Assembly: GCA_013416445.1 (NCBI GenBank)
Contig: JACCER010000027.1
Coordinates: 1-38,523 of the forward strand
Source of the DNA: Alcaligenaceae bacterium
Lineage (GTDB): Bacteria; Pseudomonadota; Gammaproteobacteria; Burkholderiales; Burkholderiaceae_B
Direction: 5' to 3'
Length of the DNA stretch: 38,523 nt
Positions within the stretch are counted from its first letter, which is position 1. Each line of letters begins with the position of its first letter. A program made the position numbers and the translations under genes. Under the pieces are notes generated by a model. It was not told where the DNA came from, did no database searches, and worked only from the letters and a program-made list of their open reading frames with translations. Positions 9,192 to 19,829 of this stretch are shown here, one piece after another.

Positions 9192-10607
9192 ATGAACGCC
9201 CCCGCTACTGCCCAGAATCTGCGCCGCTTGATTCCGGCTGGCTTTCTAGATGCGCTAAAAGAACAGTTTGGCGATCGCTTCTCCACCGCCTACGCTGTTT
9301 GCGAGCATCACGGGCGCGACGAGTCCCCGTACCCGCCCATGCTGCCCGACGGCGTTGTCTTTGCCTTAAGCACAGAAGACGTCGCCTGGGTGGCGCGGCA
9401 TTGCAATGCTCACAAGGTGCCCCTCATTCCTTATGGCGTGGGCTCGTCGCTGGAAGGTCATTTGCTGGCCATCCAGGGGGGCATCAGCCTTGACCTATCG
9501 GGCATGAATCAACTGGTTGCGGTACACGCCGAAGACTTCACCGCCACGGTGCAGGCGGGGGTGACCCGTAAGCAGCTCAACGAAGAAATCCGCAATACAG
9601 GTTTGTTTTTTCCCATCGACCCAGGGGCCGATGCCAGCCTGGGCGGCATGGCGGCCACACGCGCCTCTGGCACCAATGCTGTGCGCTACGGCACCATGCG
9701 CGAAAATGTCATGTCGCTGAAGGTGGTAACCGCCGATGGGCGCGTCATTGAAACAGCCAGTCGCGCGCGCAAGTCGGCTGCGGGCTACGATCTTACTCAT
9801 GTATTCGTGGGCAGCGAAGGCACCTTAGGCATTATTACCGAGGTCACCGTGCGTTTGTTTCCGCAGCCCGAAGCCATTTCAGCGGCTATCTGCAATTTCA
9901 ATACGCTGGATGCCGCCGTGCAAAGTGTCATTGAAATCATCCAGATGGGGGTTCCGGTTGCGCGTGTCGAATTCATGGACACCTGGGCGGTCAAGGCCAC
10001 GAACGCCTATAGCAAACTTAGCCTGAAAGAATCCCCATTATTACTGTTCGAATTCCATGGCAGCCCGGCAGGTGTGAAGGAACAGGCTGAAATCGTGCAA
10101 GGCATTACGCACGATAATGGCGGCATGGACTTCGACTGGGCCGAACAGCCCGAAGACCGCAGCCGGCTCTGGACGGCGCGCCATAATGCGTATTTCGCAG
10201 GTCTGCAGTTAAGGCCAGGTTGCCGGGCCAGCACGACCGATGTCTGCGTGCCTATTTCCCGGCTGGCTGAATGCGTATCTGCAACTGCGGCTGAACTCGA
10301 TCAGGCCAGTTTCCCCTATACCATTGTTGGCCATGTGGGCGACGGTAATTTCCATGTGCTTATGTTGCTCGACCCTGACAACTCCCAAGAATGGGAAGAA
10401 TCCGAACGCCTGAACCACAGGCTGGTCGAGCGCGCGATCCAAATGGAAGGCACTTGCACCGGCGAACACGGCGTTGGCTTGCACAAAATGGAATTCATGC
10501 TGGCTGAGCATGGCCGCGATGCCCTCGACCTGATGAGCTCTCTGAAAAATGCGTTCGACCCCAACAACATCATGAATCCCGGGAAAATCATTCCAGCAGC
10601 CGCCTAG
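9192..10607 (+). CDS. FAD-binding 2-hydroxyacid dehydrogenase (D-lactate dehydrogenase-like)
   Basis: FAD-dependent oxidoreductase of 471 aa in the PCMH-type family (GlcD / bacterial D-lactate dehydrogenase). The FAD-binding segments are IPYGVGSSLEGH and GADASLGGMAATRASGTNAVRYG in the N-terminal third. The C-terminal cap shows VGHVGDGNFH and GTCTGEHGVGLHKMEF, typical of D-lactate dehydrogenase/GlcD proteins, and the end reads FDPNNIMNPGKI. SD AAGGA precedes the ATG. It heads a four-gene cluster with glcDEF, 43 bases upstream of glcD. It could oxidise D-lactate or another 2-hydroxyacid; the substrate is not determined. Confidence 0.9.
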   Translation: MNAPATAQNLRRLIPAGFLDALKEQFGDRFSTAYAVCEHHGRDESPYPPMLPDGVVFALSTEDVAWVARHCNAHKVPLIPYGVGSSLEGHLLAIQGGISLDLSGMNQLVAVHAEDFTATVQAGVTRKQLNEEIRNTGLFFPIDPGADASLGGMAATRASGTNAVRYGTMRENVMSLKVVTADGRVIETASRARKSAAGYDLTHVFVGSEGTLGIITEVTVRLFPQPEAISAAICNFNTLDAAVQSVIEIIQMGVPVARVEFMDTWAVKATNAYSKLSLKESPLLLFEFHGSPAGVKEQAEIVQGITHDNGGMDFDWAEQPEDRSRLWTARHNAYFAGLQLRPGCRASTTDVCVPISRLAECVSATAAELDQASFPYTIVGHVGDGNFHVLMLLDPDNSQEWEESERLNHRLVERAIQMEGTCTGEHGVGLHKMEFMLAEHGRDALDLMSSLKNAFDPNNIMNPGKIIPAAA

Positions 10608-10650
10608 TTGCAAGCCGTCGGTCGGCACAGAAACATAACAAAGAGAGACA

Positions 10651-12144
10651 ATGAACGATTCCACGATAGGCTTGGCGCAGGCTTCGGCACCGGATTTTGC
10701 AGGTTTCCTGGCAAGACTCAAGCCGGTCATTCCGGCTCACTGCATTTTGTCCAAAGTTGAAGACACACGGCCCTACGAATGCGATGGCCTGTCTTTGTAT
10801 CGCAGTCTGCCGCCGGTGGTGGTGCTGCCTGAAACCGAAGAGCAGGTCATTGCCGTGCTGCTGGCCTGTAAGGCTTTCAATATTCCCATCGTTGCGCGTG
10901 GCGCCGGTACAGGTTTATCGGGTGGCGCCACACCGCATGCGCAAGGCATACTGCTGGGGCTGGCCAAGCTGAACCGCATAAAAAAAATTGATCTCGAATC
11001 GGCTACCGCCACTGTCGAGCCCGGCGTGCGCAATCTGGCCATTTCCGAAGCCGCCGACGCCTATGGCCTGTACTACGCACCCGATCCATCCAGTCAGATT
11101 GCCTGTTCCATAGGCGGCAATATTGCCGAGAACTCCGGCGGCGTGCATTGCCTGAAGTATGGCTTGACCATACATAATGTGTTGCGCGTGCGCGTTATCA
11201 CCATCGATGGCGAAGTCATCGAGCTGGGTTCTGAAGCGCCTGATAGTCCAGGCCTCGATCTGCTGGCCGCCTTTATTGGTTCGGAAGGCATGCTGGGCAT
11301 AGTCACCGAAGTCACTGTAAGACTGATTCCCAAGCCAGTTTGCGTGCAAGTCATCATGGCCAGTTTTGCCAGCGTCGAAGCAGCCAGCATGGCGGTTACC
11401 AACATTATTGCGGGCGGCATCATTCCGGCTGGCCTCGAAATGATGGACAAACGCGCAGTGCACATGGTCGAGCCCTTCGTCAAGGCAGGCTACGACCTCG
11501 ACGCCGAGGCCATCTTGCTGTGTGAATCCGATGGCACCCTTGAAGAAGTCGCCGACGAAATCGCCCGCATGGAAGAAGTCTTCCGGCAAGCGGGCGCCAC
11601 GCGCCTGCAGGTGTCCCATTCTGAAGCCGAGCGGCTGCTGTTCTGGGCTGGCCGCAAAAACGCTTTTCCCGCGGCAGGCCGTATTTCACCCGACTATTAC
11701 TGTATGGACGGCACCATACCGCGCCGTCACTTGGGCCGCGTACTGAGCGCGATCGAGCAAATGGAAGATGAATACGGTTTACGTTGCGCCAACGTGTTTC
11801 ACGCGGGCGACGGCAATCTTCACCCGCTTATCATGTTTGACTCCAACCAGCCCAACGAAGTCGAGCGCGCTGAAAAATTTGGCGCCGCCATACTTGAGCT
11901 TTGCGTTCAGGTAGGTGGCACGGTTACCGGGGAACATGGCGTAGGCATAGAGAAAATCAACCAGATGTGCATACAGTTCACGCGTGAAGAGCTTGATTTT
12001 TTCGAGGCAGTAAAACGGGGCTTTGATCCTTATGGCCTGTTAAACCCCGAAAAAGTAATCCCTACCCTGGCGCGTTGTGCCGAATACGGCAAAATGCATG
12101 TACACAACGGCGAAATCCGTTTCCCCGATTTACCACGATTCTAA
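10651..12144 (+). CDS. glcD: glycolate oxidase subunit GlcD
   Basis: FAD-linked subunit of glycolate oxidase, 497 aa, the usual GlcD length. It has RGAGTGLSGGATP, the CSIGGNIAENSGGVHCLKYG FAD segment, and the C-terminal VFHAGDGNLHPLIMFD and GTVTGEHGVGIEK motifs. With GlcE and GlcF it oxidises glycolate to glyoxylate and passes electrons to the respiratory chain. It is followed by glcE with a 9-base gap and then glcF. SD AGAGAGA precedes the ATG. Confidence 0.95.
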   Translation: MNDSTIGLAQASAPDFAGFLARLKPVIPAHCILSKVEDTRPYECDGLSLYRSLPPVVVLPETEEQVIAVLLACKAFNIPIVARGAGTGLSGGATPHAQGILLGLAKLNRIKKIDLESATATVEPGVRNLAISEAADAYGLYYAPDPSSQIACSIGGNIAENSGGVHCLKYGLTIHNVLRVRVITIDGEVIELGSEAPDSPGLDLLAAFIGSEGMLGIVTEVTVRLIPKPVCVQVIMASFASVEAASMAVTNIIAGGIIPAGLEMMDKRAVHMVEPFVKAGYDLDAEAILLCESDGTLEEVADEIARMEEVFRQAGATRLQVSHSEAERLLFWAGRKNAFPAAGRISPDYYCMDGTIPRRHLGRVLSAIEQMEDEYGLRCANVFHAGDGNLHPLIMFDSNQPNEVERAEKFGAAILELCVQVGGTVTGEHGVGIEKINQMCIQFTREELDFFEAVKRGFDPYGLLNPEKVIPTLARCAEYGKMHVHNGEIRFPDLPRF

Positions 12145-12153
12145 GAGCCGGCA

Positions 12154-13236
12154 ATGGACTTCGTATTATCTGAACTTTGTCAGCAGGTCATGACAGCTCG
12201 TGCGGCAGAGCGCCCCGTGTGCATACAGGGTGGCGGCACCAAAAGCTTTTATGGCGAGCCTGGCAATCGGGGCGTGCTGCCCGACACGGCCATGCTTGAC
12301 TTGGCCGGCTATCACGGCATCATCAACTACCAGCCTTCAGAACTGGTTATTACGGCGCGTGCCGGCACCTTACTGAGCGATATCGAAAAAGTACTCGACG
12401 AACAAAACCAGATGCTGGCGTTCGAGCCCCCACGCTTTGGCGCGGCATCCACCCTGGGCGGCTGTATCGCCAGCGGTCTGTCCGGGCCACGCCGCATGGC
12501 AGCGGGTGGCGTACGTGATTTCGTCCTTGGCACCAAGCTCCTCGACTCATCGGGCAGCGTACTGTCTTTCGGTGGCGAAGTCATGAAAAACGTGGCAGGC
12601 TACGACGTATCGCGCCTGCTGGCGGGGTCCATGGGTATTTTTGGCGCCTTGGTTGAAGTGTCCGTCAAGGTAGCCCCCAAGCCTTTCCAGGAAAAAACCC
12701 TGGTTCTTGAAGTCGATGAGGCCGGTGCGCTGGGTTTGTTCACACTGTGGCGCGGCAAGCCCTTGCCTATTTCGGCTACCGCGTGGTACGCGGGCTTGTT
12801 GCATTTGCGTCTGTCAGGCAGCGAACCGGCTGTGCTTAGTGCAGCCCATAAGCTGGGCGGCCAAGAACTGCCCGAGCCGCAAGCCCAGGCATTCTGGAAT
12901 AGCTTGCGCGACCAGACGCATCCGTTTTTCCAGGCGCGCCCATTATGGCGTGCAGCCGTCCCGCCGGCAACACCAGCGCTTGGTGTTGGTCCTACACTAA
13001 TCGAATGGAATGGCGGCCTGCGCTGGCTTGAACAGGTGGAATCCGGAGCCGAACTGCGTGCCAATATGACCAGGCGCGGGGGGCATGCCTGTTTGTATCG
13101 CTACGATGCCAAGCCAGCCGATCTGCCCGTGTTTCAGCCTTTGCCACAGGCCATTAAAAATATCAGTCAGCGCCTCAAGCAGGAAATCGATCCTGTGGGC
13201 ATTTTCAATCCTAAACGTCTTTTCCCCGATTTCTAA
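12154..13236 (+). CDS. glcE: glycolate oxidase subunit GlcE
   Basis: Shorter FAD-binding subunit of glycolate oxidase, 360 aa. N-terminal IQGGGTKSFYG and the central STLGGCIASGLSGPRRMAAGG stretch mark the FAD domain, and MKNVAGYDVSRLLAGSMGIFG is typical of GlcE. It starts 9 bases after glcD and ends 10 bases before glcF, so all three are one transcript. It lacks the long C-terminal cap of GlcD, as expected for GlcE. Confidence 0.94.
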   Translation: MDFVLSELCQQVMTARAAERPVCIQGGGTKSFYGEPGNRGVLPDTAMLDLAGYHGIINYQPSELVITARAGTLLSDIEKVLDEQNQMLAFEPPRFGAASTLGGCIASGLSGPRRMAAGGVRDFVLGTKLLDSSGSVLSFGGEVMKNVAGYDVSRLLAGSMGIFGALVEVSVKVAPKPFQEKTLVLEVDEAGALGLFTLWRGKPLPISATAWYAGLLHLRLSGSEPAVLSAAHKLGGQELPEPQAQAFWNSLRDQTHPFFQARPLWRAAVPPATPALGVGPTLIEWNGGLRWLEQVESGAELRANMTRRGGHACLYRYDAKPADLPVFQPLPQAIKNISQRLKQEIDPVGIFNPKRLFPDF

Positions 13237-13246
13237 GGTCCATATC

Positions 13247-14497
13247 ATGCAAACTAATCTGGCTTCATGGGCGCGTGATACCAACGAGGGCAAAGACGCC
13301 GACGAAATCCTGCGGCGCTGTGTGCATTGCGGCTTTTGCCTGGCTACCTGCCCAACATATCAAATTTTGGGCGACGAGCGCGATAGCCCGCGTGGGCGCA
13401 TCTACCTGATGAAGCAGGTGCTCGAGGGCGTAGAGCCTACCCAGGCTACCCAAGAGCACCTGGACCGCTGCCTCACTTGCCGAAATTGTGAAACCACTTG
13501 TCCGTCGGGTGTGGAGTACGGTGCGTTGGTCGATATCGGGCGCAAGCTGGTCGACGAAAAAGTACCGCGACCCTGGTCGCAGCGTGTTACCCGCACTTTG
13601 TTGCGCCATACGCTGAATTCACCGCTGTTTGGTCCGGCCATGAAGCTGGGCCGGTTGGTACGCCCGGTATTGCCGGAAATACTCAAGAACAAAATCCCGC
13701 AGTCTCGTGCGGTTGGCGTATTGCCAGCCAATGGCGCGCGGCATCCTCGGCAAGTGCTGATGCTGGCCGGTTGCGTGCAGCCTGCCATGATGCCGACCAT
13801 CGATGCAGCCACCATACGTGTTCTTGACGCTTTAGGCATAGGTACCCAGGTCGTGCCCGGCGCGGGTTGCTGTGGCGCCATTAATTTTCACCTCGACGCA
13901 CAGGAAGCGGCGCTTGAGCAAATGCGTATCAATATCGACGCCTGGCTGCCTATGCTTGACAGTGGCCAGGTCGAGGCCATCATCATGAATGCCTCGGGCT
14001 GCGGCGCCATGGTCAAAGAGTACGCCCACCATTTGCGTCACGATCCTGCTTATGTGGCCAAGGCCTTGCGTTTGGTCGACAAGGTGCGCGATATCGCGGA
14101 AATTGTTGCACCTCATGTGGCCGAGCTTAAAACCCTCATGATATCCACACCCGCACCGGTGGCGTTTCATCCGCCTTGTACCTTGCAGCACTGGCAGGGG
14201 CTGCGCGGGGTCAGCGAGCGCATGTTGCATGATTTGGGTTTTACGCTACAAGCGTTCGCCGAATCACATTTATGCTGTGGCTCTGCAGGGACCTATTCCG
14301 TTACGCAGCCTGAGCTCTCCAAAAATCTGCGCAATCGCAAGCTTGAAGCGATACAGGCGGCAAGCCCCAGTTGTATCGTGTCGTCCAATATCGGCTGTAT
14401 CACGCACTTGCAAAGCGGTACGGCAACACCGGTGCGTCACTGGGTCGAACTTGTTGACGAGGCCCTGGGCAGCAGCGTGGGCAATTCACTTTCATGA
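13247..14497 (+). CDS. glcF: glycolate oxidase iron-sulfur subunit GlcF
   Basis: Iron-sulfur subunit of 416 aa from the ATG at 13247, which has AAGG just upstream. A longer in-frame reading to 13085 only overlaps glcE and is rejected. Two ferredoxin-type clusters are visible: C25-x2-C28-x2-C31-x3-C35, and C-x2-C-x2-C-x3-C starting near residue 75. Two cysteine-rich CCG domains follow, the second containing HLCCGSAG. It carries electrons from the GlcD/GlcE flavins. No glcC regulator or glcB is seen nearby. Confidence 0.95.
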   Translation: MQTNLASWARDTNEGKDADEILRRCVHCGFCLATCPTYQILGDERDSPRGRIYLMKQVLEGVEPTQATQEHLDRCLTCRNCETTCPSGVEYGALVDIGRKLVDEKVPRPWSQRVTRTLLRHTLNSPLFGPAMKLGRLVRPVLPEILKNKIPQSRAVGVLPANGARHPRQVLMLAGCVQPAMMPTIDAATIRVLDALGIGTQVVPGAGCCGAINFHLDAQEAALEQMRINIDAWLPMLDSGQVEAIIMNASGCGAMVKEYAHHLRHDPAYVAKALRLVDKVRDIAEIVAPHVAELKTLMISTPAPVAFHPPCTLQHWQGLRGVSERMLHDLGFTLQAFAESHLCCGSAGTYSVTQPELSKNLRNRKLEAIQAASPSCIVSSNIGCITHLQSGTATPVRHWVELVDEALGSSVGNSLS

Positions 14498-14523
14498 AAG
14501 ACGGAACCGTTTAAAATAGCTGC

Positions 14524-15639
14524 ATGGCTAAAATATCTGCAACAAAAGGGCGTGTCGTGGTGGGCATGTCGGGGGGCGTTGACTCGTCGGTAACCGCATG
14601 GCTGTTGAAAGAACAAGGCTATGAAGTCATTGGTTTGTTCATGAAAAACTGGGACGACGATGACGACTCTGAATACTGTTCTACCCGGCAAGACTGGCTG
14701 GATGCCGCCAGCGTGGCTGACCTGATAGGCGTCGACATCGAGGCAGTCAATTTTGCCGCAGAATACAAAGATCGTGTATTTGCCGATTTCTTGCGTGAAT
14801 ACTCCGCCGGTCGTACGCCTAACCCCGATGTCTTGTGTAATGCCGAAATCAAATTCAAGGCTTTTCTTGATCATGCCATGTCGTTGGGGGCCGAACGTAT
14901 CGCCACCGGTCACTATGCCAGGGTGCGCAGCATACAAACAGAAGCCGGAGAGCAGCATCAGTTGCTCAAGGCACTGGATCACACCAAAGATCAAAGCTAC
15001 TTTCTGCATCGCCTGAACCAGCAGCAATTGGCTAAAACACTTTTTCCCCTGGGGGACATCCCCAAGACGGAAGTACGGCGCATGGCCCAGGCACTGCAAT
15101 TACCCAATGCAGCCAAAAAAGACTCCACAGGTATTTGCTTTATCGGTGAGCGTCCTTTCAGGGAATTCCTGAATCGTTATTTGCCTACTCAGCCTGGCCC
15201 GATAAAAACCCCGGAAGGCGTGGTCGTGGGCCAGCATCAGGGCTTGTCGTTTTATACCCTGGGCCAACGCAAGGGCCTGGGCATAGGTGGGGTAAAAGGG
15301 CGGCAGCGCGACGACGGCACGGCCGATGCCTGGTATACCGCGCGCAAAGACATCGACAGCAACACACTGTATGTGGTGCAGGGGCACGATCATCCCTGGT
15401 TGTTGGCAAACGAACTGCAGGCTCAGGATGCCAGTTGGGTGTCGGGCAGCGCACCCGAATCGGGTGTTTATGCAGCTAAAACTCGCTATCGGCAAGTCGA
15501 TTCGGCCTGTACGTTGCAAAGTGCTCTCGACGACCGTTTTACCCTGGGGTTTGACCAAAACCAGTGGGCGGTGACGCCGGGGCAGTCCGCTGTGCTGTAT
15601 TCGGGCGATGTCTGCCTGGGTGGCGGCATCATTGTATAA
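14524..15639 (+). CDS. mnmA: tRNA-specific 2-thiouridylase MnmA
   Basis: Enzyme of 371 aa that thiolates U34 of tRNA-Lys, tRNA-Glu and tRNA-Gln using ATP and a persulfide sulfur. The PP-loop GMSGGVDSS is near residue 12. The two catalytic cysteines are C105 (NPDVLCN) and C205 (DSTGICFIG). The C-terminal beta-barrel is present and the length is normal. It is separated from glcF by 26 bases with only a weak Shine-Dalgarno sequence. Confidence 0.97.
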   Translation: MAKISATKGRVVVGMSGGVDSSVTAWLLKEQGYEVIGLFMKNWDDDDDSEYCSTRQDWLDAASVADLIGVDIEAVNFAAEYKDRVFADFLREYSAGRTPNPDVLCNAEIKFKAFLDHAMSLGAERIATGHYARVRSIQTEAGEQHQLLKALDHTKDQSYFLHRLNQQQLAKTLFPLGDIPKTEVRRMAQALQLPNAAKKDSTGICFIGERPFREFLNRYLPTQPGPIKTPEGVVVGQHQGLSFYTLGQRKGLGIGGVKGRQRDDGTADAWYTARKDIDSNTLYVVQGHDHPWLLANELQAQDASWVSGSAPESGVYAAKTRYRQVDSACTLQSALDDRFTLGFDQNQWAVTPGQSAVLYSGDVCLGGGIIV

Positions 15640-15704
15640 AGGCGTTGGAGCAGGCTAGACCAGGCTTGCTGGGCCAGTTTTTTTCATTATCTTTTAAGGT
15701 TGTT

Positions 15705-16517
15705 ATGGATCCGGTTTTTATTGTCAGTCTGGCGTGCCTGGGTGCCGCAGTGGGTTTTGCCGCTGGGTTATTGGGAATAGGGGGCGGCATGATACTGGTG
15801 CCATTCCTTACTTTTTTATTGGCTCTGTACAGCGTGCCTGAGCAGTTTGTGGTGCATGCGGCAATTGCCACGTCCATGACAACCATTATTTTCACGTCTA
15901 TTTCCAGTATGCGCGCGCACCATGCCAAAGGCGCCATACGTTGGGGTATTGTGGCCGCTTTGGCACCTGGCATGATCGTTGGCGGCCTGGTTTCCGGCGG
16001 AGCGGTTTTTTCCTACCTGAGCGGCGCTTGGTTGTCGCTGATATTTGGGGTGTTTGTGATGTATTCTGGCGTCAAGATGTTGAGTGGCAAGCCACCCGTG
16101 GCCAGTCGCAGCATGCCGGGGAAAGTCGTCACTGCCGGTGTGGGAGTCGGCATAGGGTTTGCGTCAGGCTTGTTGGGCGCGGGCGGTGGCTTTTTGTCAG
16201 TGCCCTTCATGACGCGCAGCAACGTGGCGGTGCATAATGCGGTGGCTACGTCTGCAGCGCTCGGTTTTTTTATTGCGGTAGCCAATAGTGCGGGTTACAT
16301 CTATTCGGGGTTCCGCGAGGTGGCTGGGCAACCAGGGATGCTGGGCTATATATATTGGCCCGCCTTGATCGTGTTATCGGCCATGAGCGTACTGACTGCG
16401 CCCTACGGCGCTCGCTGCGCCCATCGGCTGCCCGTGATCGTCCTGAAACGCGTTTTTGCCTGCCTGTTGTTTGCATTGGCGGGATACATGTTGTTCCAGG
16501 CATATAAGACCTTTTGA
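15705..16517 (+). CDS. sulfite exporter TauE/SafE family membrane protein
   Basis: Integral membrane protein of 270 aa from the ATG at 15705, preceded by TAAGG. The longer frame reaching back into mnmA is not used. The two internally similar halves carry GLLGIGGGMILVPFL near residue 22 and GLLGAGGGFLSVPFM near residue 157, the duplicated glycine-rich signature of TauE/SafE permeases. It is strongly hydrophobic, with about eight membrane segments. Family members export sulfite, sulfoacetate or other organosulfur anions; the substrate here is unknown. Confidence 0.92.
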   Translation: MDPVFIVSLACLGAAVGFAAGLLGIGGGMILVPFLTFLLALYSVPEQFVVHAAIATSMTTIIFTSISSMRAHHAKGAIRWGIVAALAPGMIVGGLVSGGAVFSYLSGAWLSLIFGVFVMYSGVKMLSGKPPVASRSMPGKVVTAGVGVGIGFASGLLGAGGGFLSVPFMTRSNVAVHNAVATSAALGFFIAVANSAGYIYSGFREVAGQPGMLGYIYWPALIVLSAMSVLTAPYGARCAHRLPVIVLKRVFACLLFALAGYMLFQAYKTF

Positions 16518-16532
16518 AGGGGACACTCGTAG

Positions 16533-16556
16533 GTCGGATTTGCGCAGTAATCCGAC
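16533..16556. repeat. dispersed palindromic repeat, copy 3
   Basis: GTCGGATT and AATCCGAC arms lie 15 bases after the TauE/SafE gene, preceded by CGTAG as in other copies. The spacer is TGCGCAGT. It has no T-tract, so it is not a typical intrinsic terminator. Confidence 0.75.
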
Positions 16557-16655
16557 AAACGACACACCAAAAGAAGGTCAACCGAGCGATACATAAGAAA
16601 TCGACATGACTGTTGGTGGCGTTGCCCGGTGTAGGTGGGGGTACATACACCAGAC

Positions 16656-16688
16656 AACAAAAAGGCCAATTCTGAAGAATTGGCCTAA
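16656..16688 (-). terminator. intrinsic terminator of tRNA-Lys
   Basis: Read on the minus strand, a 10-bp stem made of GGCCAATTCT and its complement closes a short loop and is followed by a T-run. It begins about 15 bases beyond the CCA end of the tRNA gene. Confidence 0.85.
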
Positions 16689-16702
16689 GTGTTTGATTTT
16701 AC

Positions 16703-16778
16703 TGGTGGGCTGTGGGCGGCTCGAACGCCCGACCTACGGATTAAGAGTCCGCTGCTCTACCAACTGAGCTAACAGCCC
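16703..16778 (-). tRNA. tRNA-Lys(CTT)
   Basis: A 76-base cloverleaf with encoded CCA. The acceptor stem pairs GGGCTGT with its complement, the D arm contains AGCTCAGTTGGTAGAGC, and the T arm contains GGTTCGAGCC-like sequence (GTTCGAGC). The anticodon loop is CTCTTAA, giving anticodon CTT for lysine. A strong promoter lies upstream and a terminator downstream, so it is a single-gene unit. mnmA, encoded 1 kb away, modifies tRNA-Lys with a U34 anticodon but not this CTT species. Confidence 0.96.
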
Positions 16779-16797
16779 GTTTCCTGCAAAGAGGGGC

Positions 16798-16827
16798 ATT
16801 CTACAACGAAAAATGCCCTTGCGCCAA
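16798..16827 (-). promoter_or_regulatory. promoter of tRNA-Lys
   Basis: On the minus strand, TTGGCG (16822-16827) and TAGAAT (16798-16803) are 18 bases apart. They are followed by a GC-rich GCCCC discriminator, as is usual for stable RNA promoters under stringent control. Confidence 0.65.
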
Positions 16828-16911
16828 AAAATGGGTAGAAAAACTAAAAAATTATGAAATCATTGTAAAAGCGCAGGTTCAATATTCACTTTGCGTCAAG
16901 CGGAGCGGTGC

Positions 16912-17364
16912 TTATTTTTTTTTGCGATAAGAATCGTGACACGATTTGCAGCTTTTGCCAACGGCCCCAAATGCCACCCTGAAAGCATCGAAGTCACCAG
17001 CGTCGGCAGCTACGGTGAGCTTGCCCAGAGCTGTCGTGAATTGATCTTGAGCTTGTTTGAAACCGCTAGCATCGCTCCAGATTTCAGCTTTGGCTTCGCC
17101 GCCTTCGGTGCCTGCGCCGTAGGCGGCCCAAGGCAAGCCGGCCAAGACATTCAGCACGGCAACGTTTTCTTTGATTTTATCTTTGTCGTAAGGGGCTTCT
17201 TTCTTGGCCACGGGTGCCATGCGGCCAAAGTGCGAGCCCATGAGTGCCATGGCGGCTTCCCGATACTTGACCGCGTCTTCGGCTTTGGCAAATTGAGCCA
17301 TGGAAGGGGTAGAGGCCAGGGTGATCAAGCCAGCGACAGCAAACAAACCAAGTTTTTTTCTCAT
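16912..17364 (-). CDS. cytochrome c' (class II cytochrome c)
   Basis: Periplasmic cytochrome of 150 aa from the ATG at 17364 (MRKKLGLF). The signal peptide ends near SMAQ. The single haem site CKSCH is almost at the C-terminus (C139, C142, H143), followed by DSYRKKK. This is the class II arrangement of cytochrome c'/c556, a four-helix bundle. Family members bind NO or serve as electron carriers. A longer in-frame reading to 17427 adds residues ahead of the signal peptide and is not chosen. Confidence 0.92.
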   Translation of the reverse strand: MRKKLGLFAVAGLITLASTPSMAQFAKAEDAVKYREAAMALMGSHFGRMAPVAKKEAPYDKDKIKENVAVLNVLAGLPWAAYGAGTEGGEAKAEIWSDASGFKQAQDQFTTALGKLTVAADAGDFDAFRVAFGAVGKSCKSCHDSYRKKK

Positions 17365-17481
17365 AAAATTTCCCAATTTAAAACCTAATAATAAAGACAT
17401 GCAACGAACAACACGGATGAAAACCACACGCTCTTTTTTGACTGGCGCGGCAGCGTGGGCCTGGGCTGATTTCAGGCTAGC

Positions 17482-18864
<1,383 letters not shown>

Positions 18865-19049
18865 TCACGAAAATGAAAATCAGTCCGAATTCTAACATTC
18901 ATGCGTCTATGAGGTTATTCAGGGGGTGTAGAGTCCAAACGTATTCAAGTACCGTACTTATTGGTTTCGTCAAGCTCCTTTGGCAGAATCCGCATATAAA
19001 CGACACATTCCTCGCGCTACGATCAGGGCGTCGCTTTAGTCCAGGGGTA

Positions 19050-19081
19050 CTGGCGAATAAGCCGCAGTATCCTGCTATACT
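19050..19081 (+). promoter_or_regulatory. possible promoter of the glutathione S-transferase gene
   Basis: The extended -10 element TGCTATACT (TATACT at 19076-19081) lies 36 bases before the GST start codon. The -35 is weak (CTGGCG at 19050-19055, with spacing too long), so the call rests on the extended -10. The rest of the 18859-19117 intergenic region shows no further gene. Confidence 0.4.
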
Positions 19082-19117
19082 TTTTTTTGCCTGTAACTCA
19101 CCTACACCTACTTTGCC

Positions 19118-19732
19118 ATGAAACTTATTGGTTCGCTAACTAGTCCTTACGTCCGCAAAGTGCGGGTCGTTATGGCCGAGAAAAAACTCGATTACGAATT
19201 CGTTCTCGAAAATGTGTGGGCCAACGATACACAAATACAAGCCCATAACCCTTTGGGGAAAGTGCCCTGCCTCATCATGGACGACAGCGGCAGTCTGTTC
19301 GACTCCCGCGTTATCGTTGAATACCTTGATACGCTCTCACCGGTAGGTAGGCTGATTCCACAGCAAAGCCGTGATCGTGCCGCTACCAAGTGCTGGGAAG
19401 CCATTGCTGACGGCATTCTCGATGCCGCCGTAGCCATCAATATTGAAATCAATCGCCGCGCTCCTGAATTGCGCAGTGAAGCCTGGATAGAACGCCAGTA
19501 CGGAAAAATTTCCGCGGCACTCGATTCCATGGATAAAAGCCTGAATGACCAACCGTTTTGCATGGGTGTCAATTTGAGCTTGGCTGATATTGCCGTTGGT
19601 TGCGCCTTGGGTTATCTTGATTTGCGTTGTGCTCACCTGAATTGGCGCTCACAATATGCCAACCTGCAAAGGCTAGACGAAAAATTGCAAAGCCGCGTGT
19701 CGTTCAGTTCAACGCTGCCACCCACAGACTGA
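19118..19732 (+). CDS. glutathione S-transferase family protein
   Basis: Protein of 204 aa with an N-terminal thioredoxin-like domain. The start SLTSPYVRKVRVVMAEKK carries the likely catalytic serine, and NPLGKVPCLIMDDSGSLFDSRVIVEYLD is the glutathione-binding segment. The C-terminal half is the helical GST domain. Glutathione-dependent detoxification is the family role; the substrate is unknown. No clear Shine-Dalgarno sequence precedes the ATG. A bidirectional terminator follows. Confidence 0.92.
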   Translation: MKLIGSLTSPYVRKVRVVMAEKKLDYEFVLENVWANDTQIQAHNPLGKVPCLIMDDSGSLFDSRVIVEYLDTLSPVGRLIPQQSRDRAATKCWEAIADGILDAAVAINIEINRRAPELRSEAWIERQYGKISAALDSMDKSLNDQPFCMGVNLSLADIAVGCALGYLDLRCAHLNWRSQYANLQRLDEKLQSRVSFSSTLPPTD

Positions 19733-19772
19733 ATTCGCAGTGTAAAAAAAGCCTGCTTATCTGCAGGCCAGC

Positions 19773-19811
19773 AAGCACCACCAACAATAAGCTTGAGTGG
19801 TGCTTTTTTAT
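19773..19811. terminator. bidirectional intrinsic terminator between GST and carbonic anhydrase genes
   Basis: A 9-bp stem AAGCACCAC/GTGGTGCTT is followed by a T-run on the plus strand. A second small stem, GCCTGC/GCAGGC at 19751-19768, is preceded by an A-run that would serve the minus strand. The flanking genes converge here. Confidence 0.8.
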
Positions 19812-19829
19812 TTGAAGCGCCACTCAAGA

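Noticed and set aside
10915-11619. 234-codon minus-strand ORF
   Set aside because: Antisense to glcD, whose conserved FAD motifs explain the region. It is an open-frame shadow from GC-biased codons.
14437-15099. 220-codon minus-strand ORF
   Set aside because: Antisense to mnmA, which is unambiguous.
16703-16778. tRNA-Lys as integration site of the accessory region
   Set aside because: The accessory DNA begins about 9 kb away, no integrase is present, and I found no repeat of the tRNA 3' end near 25.7 kb.
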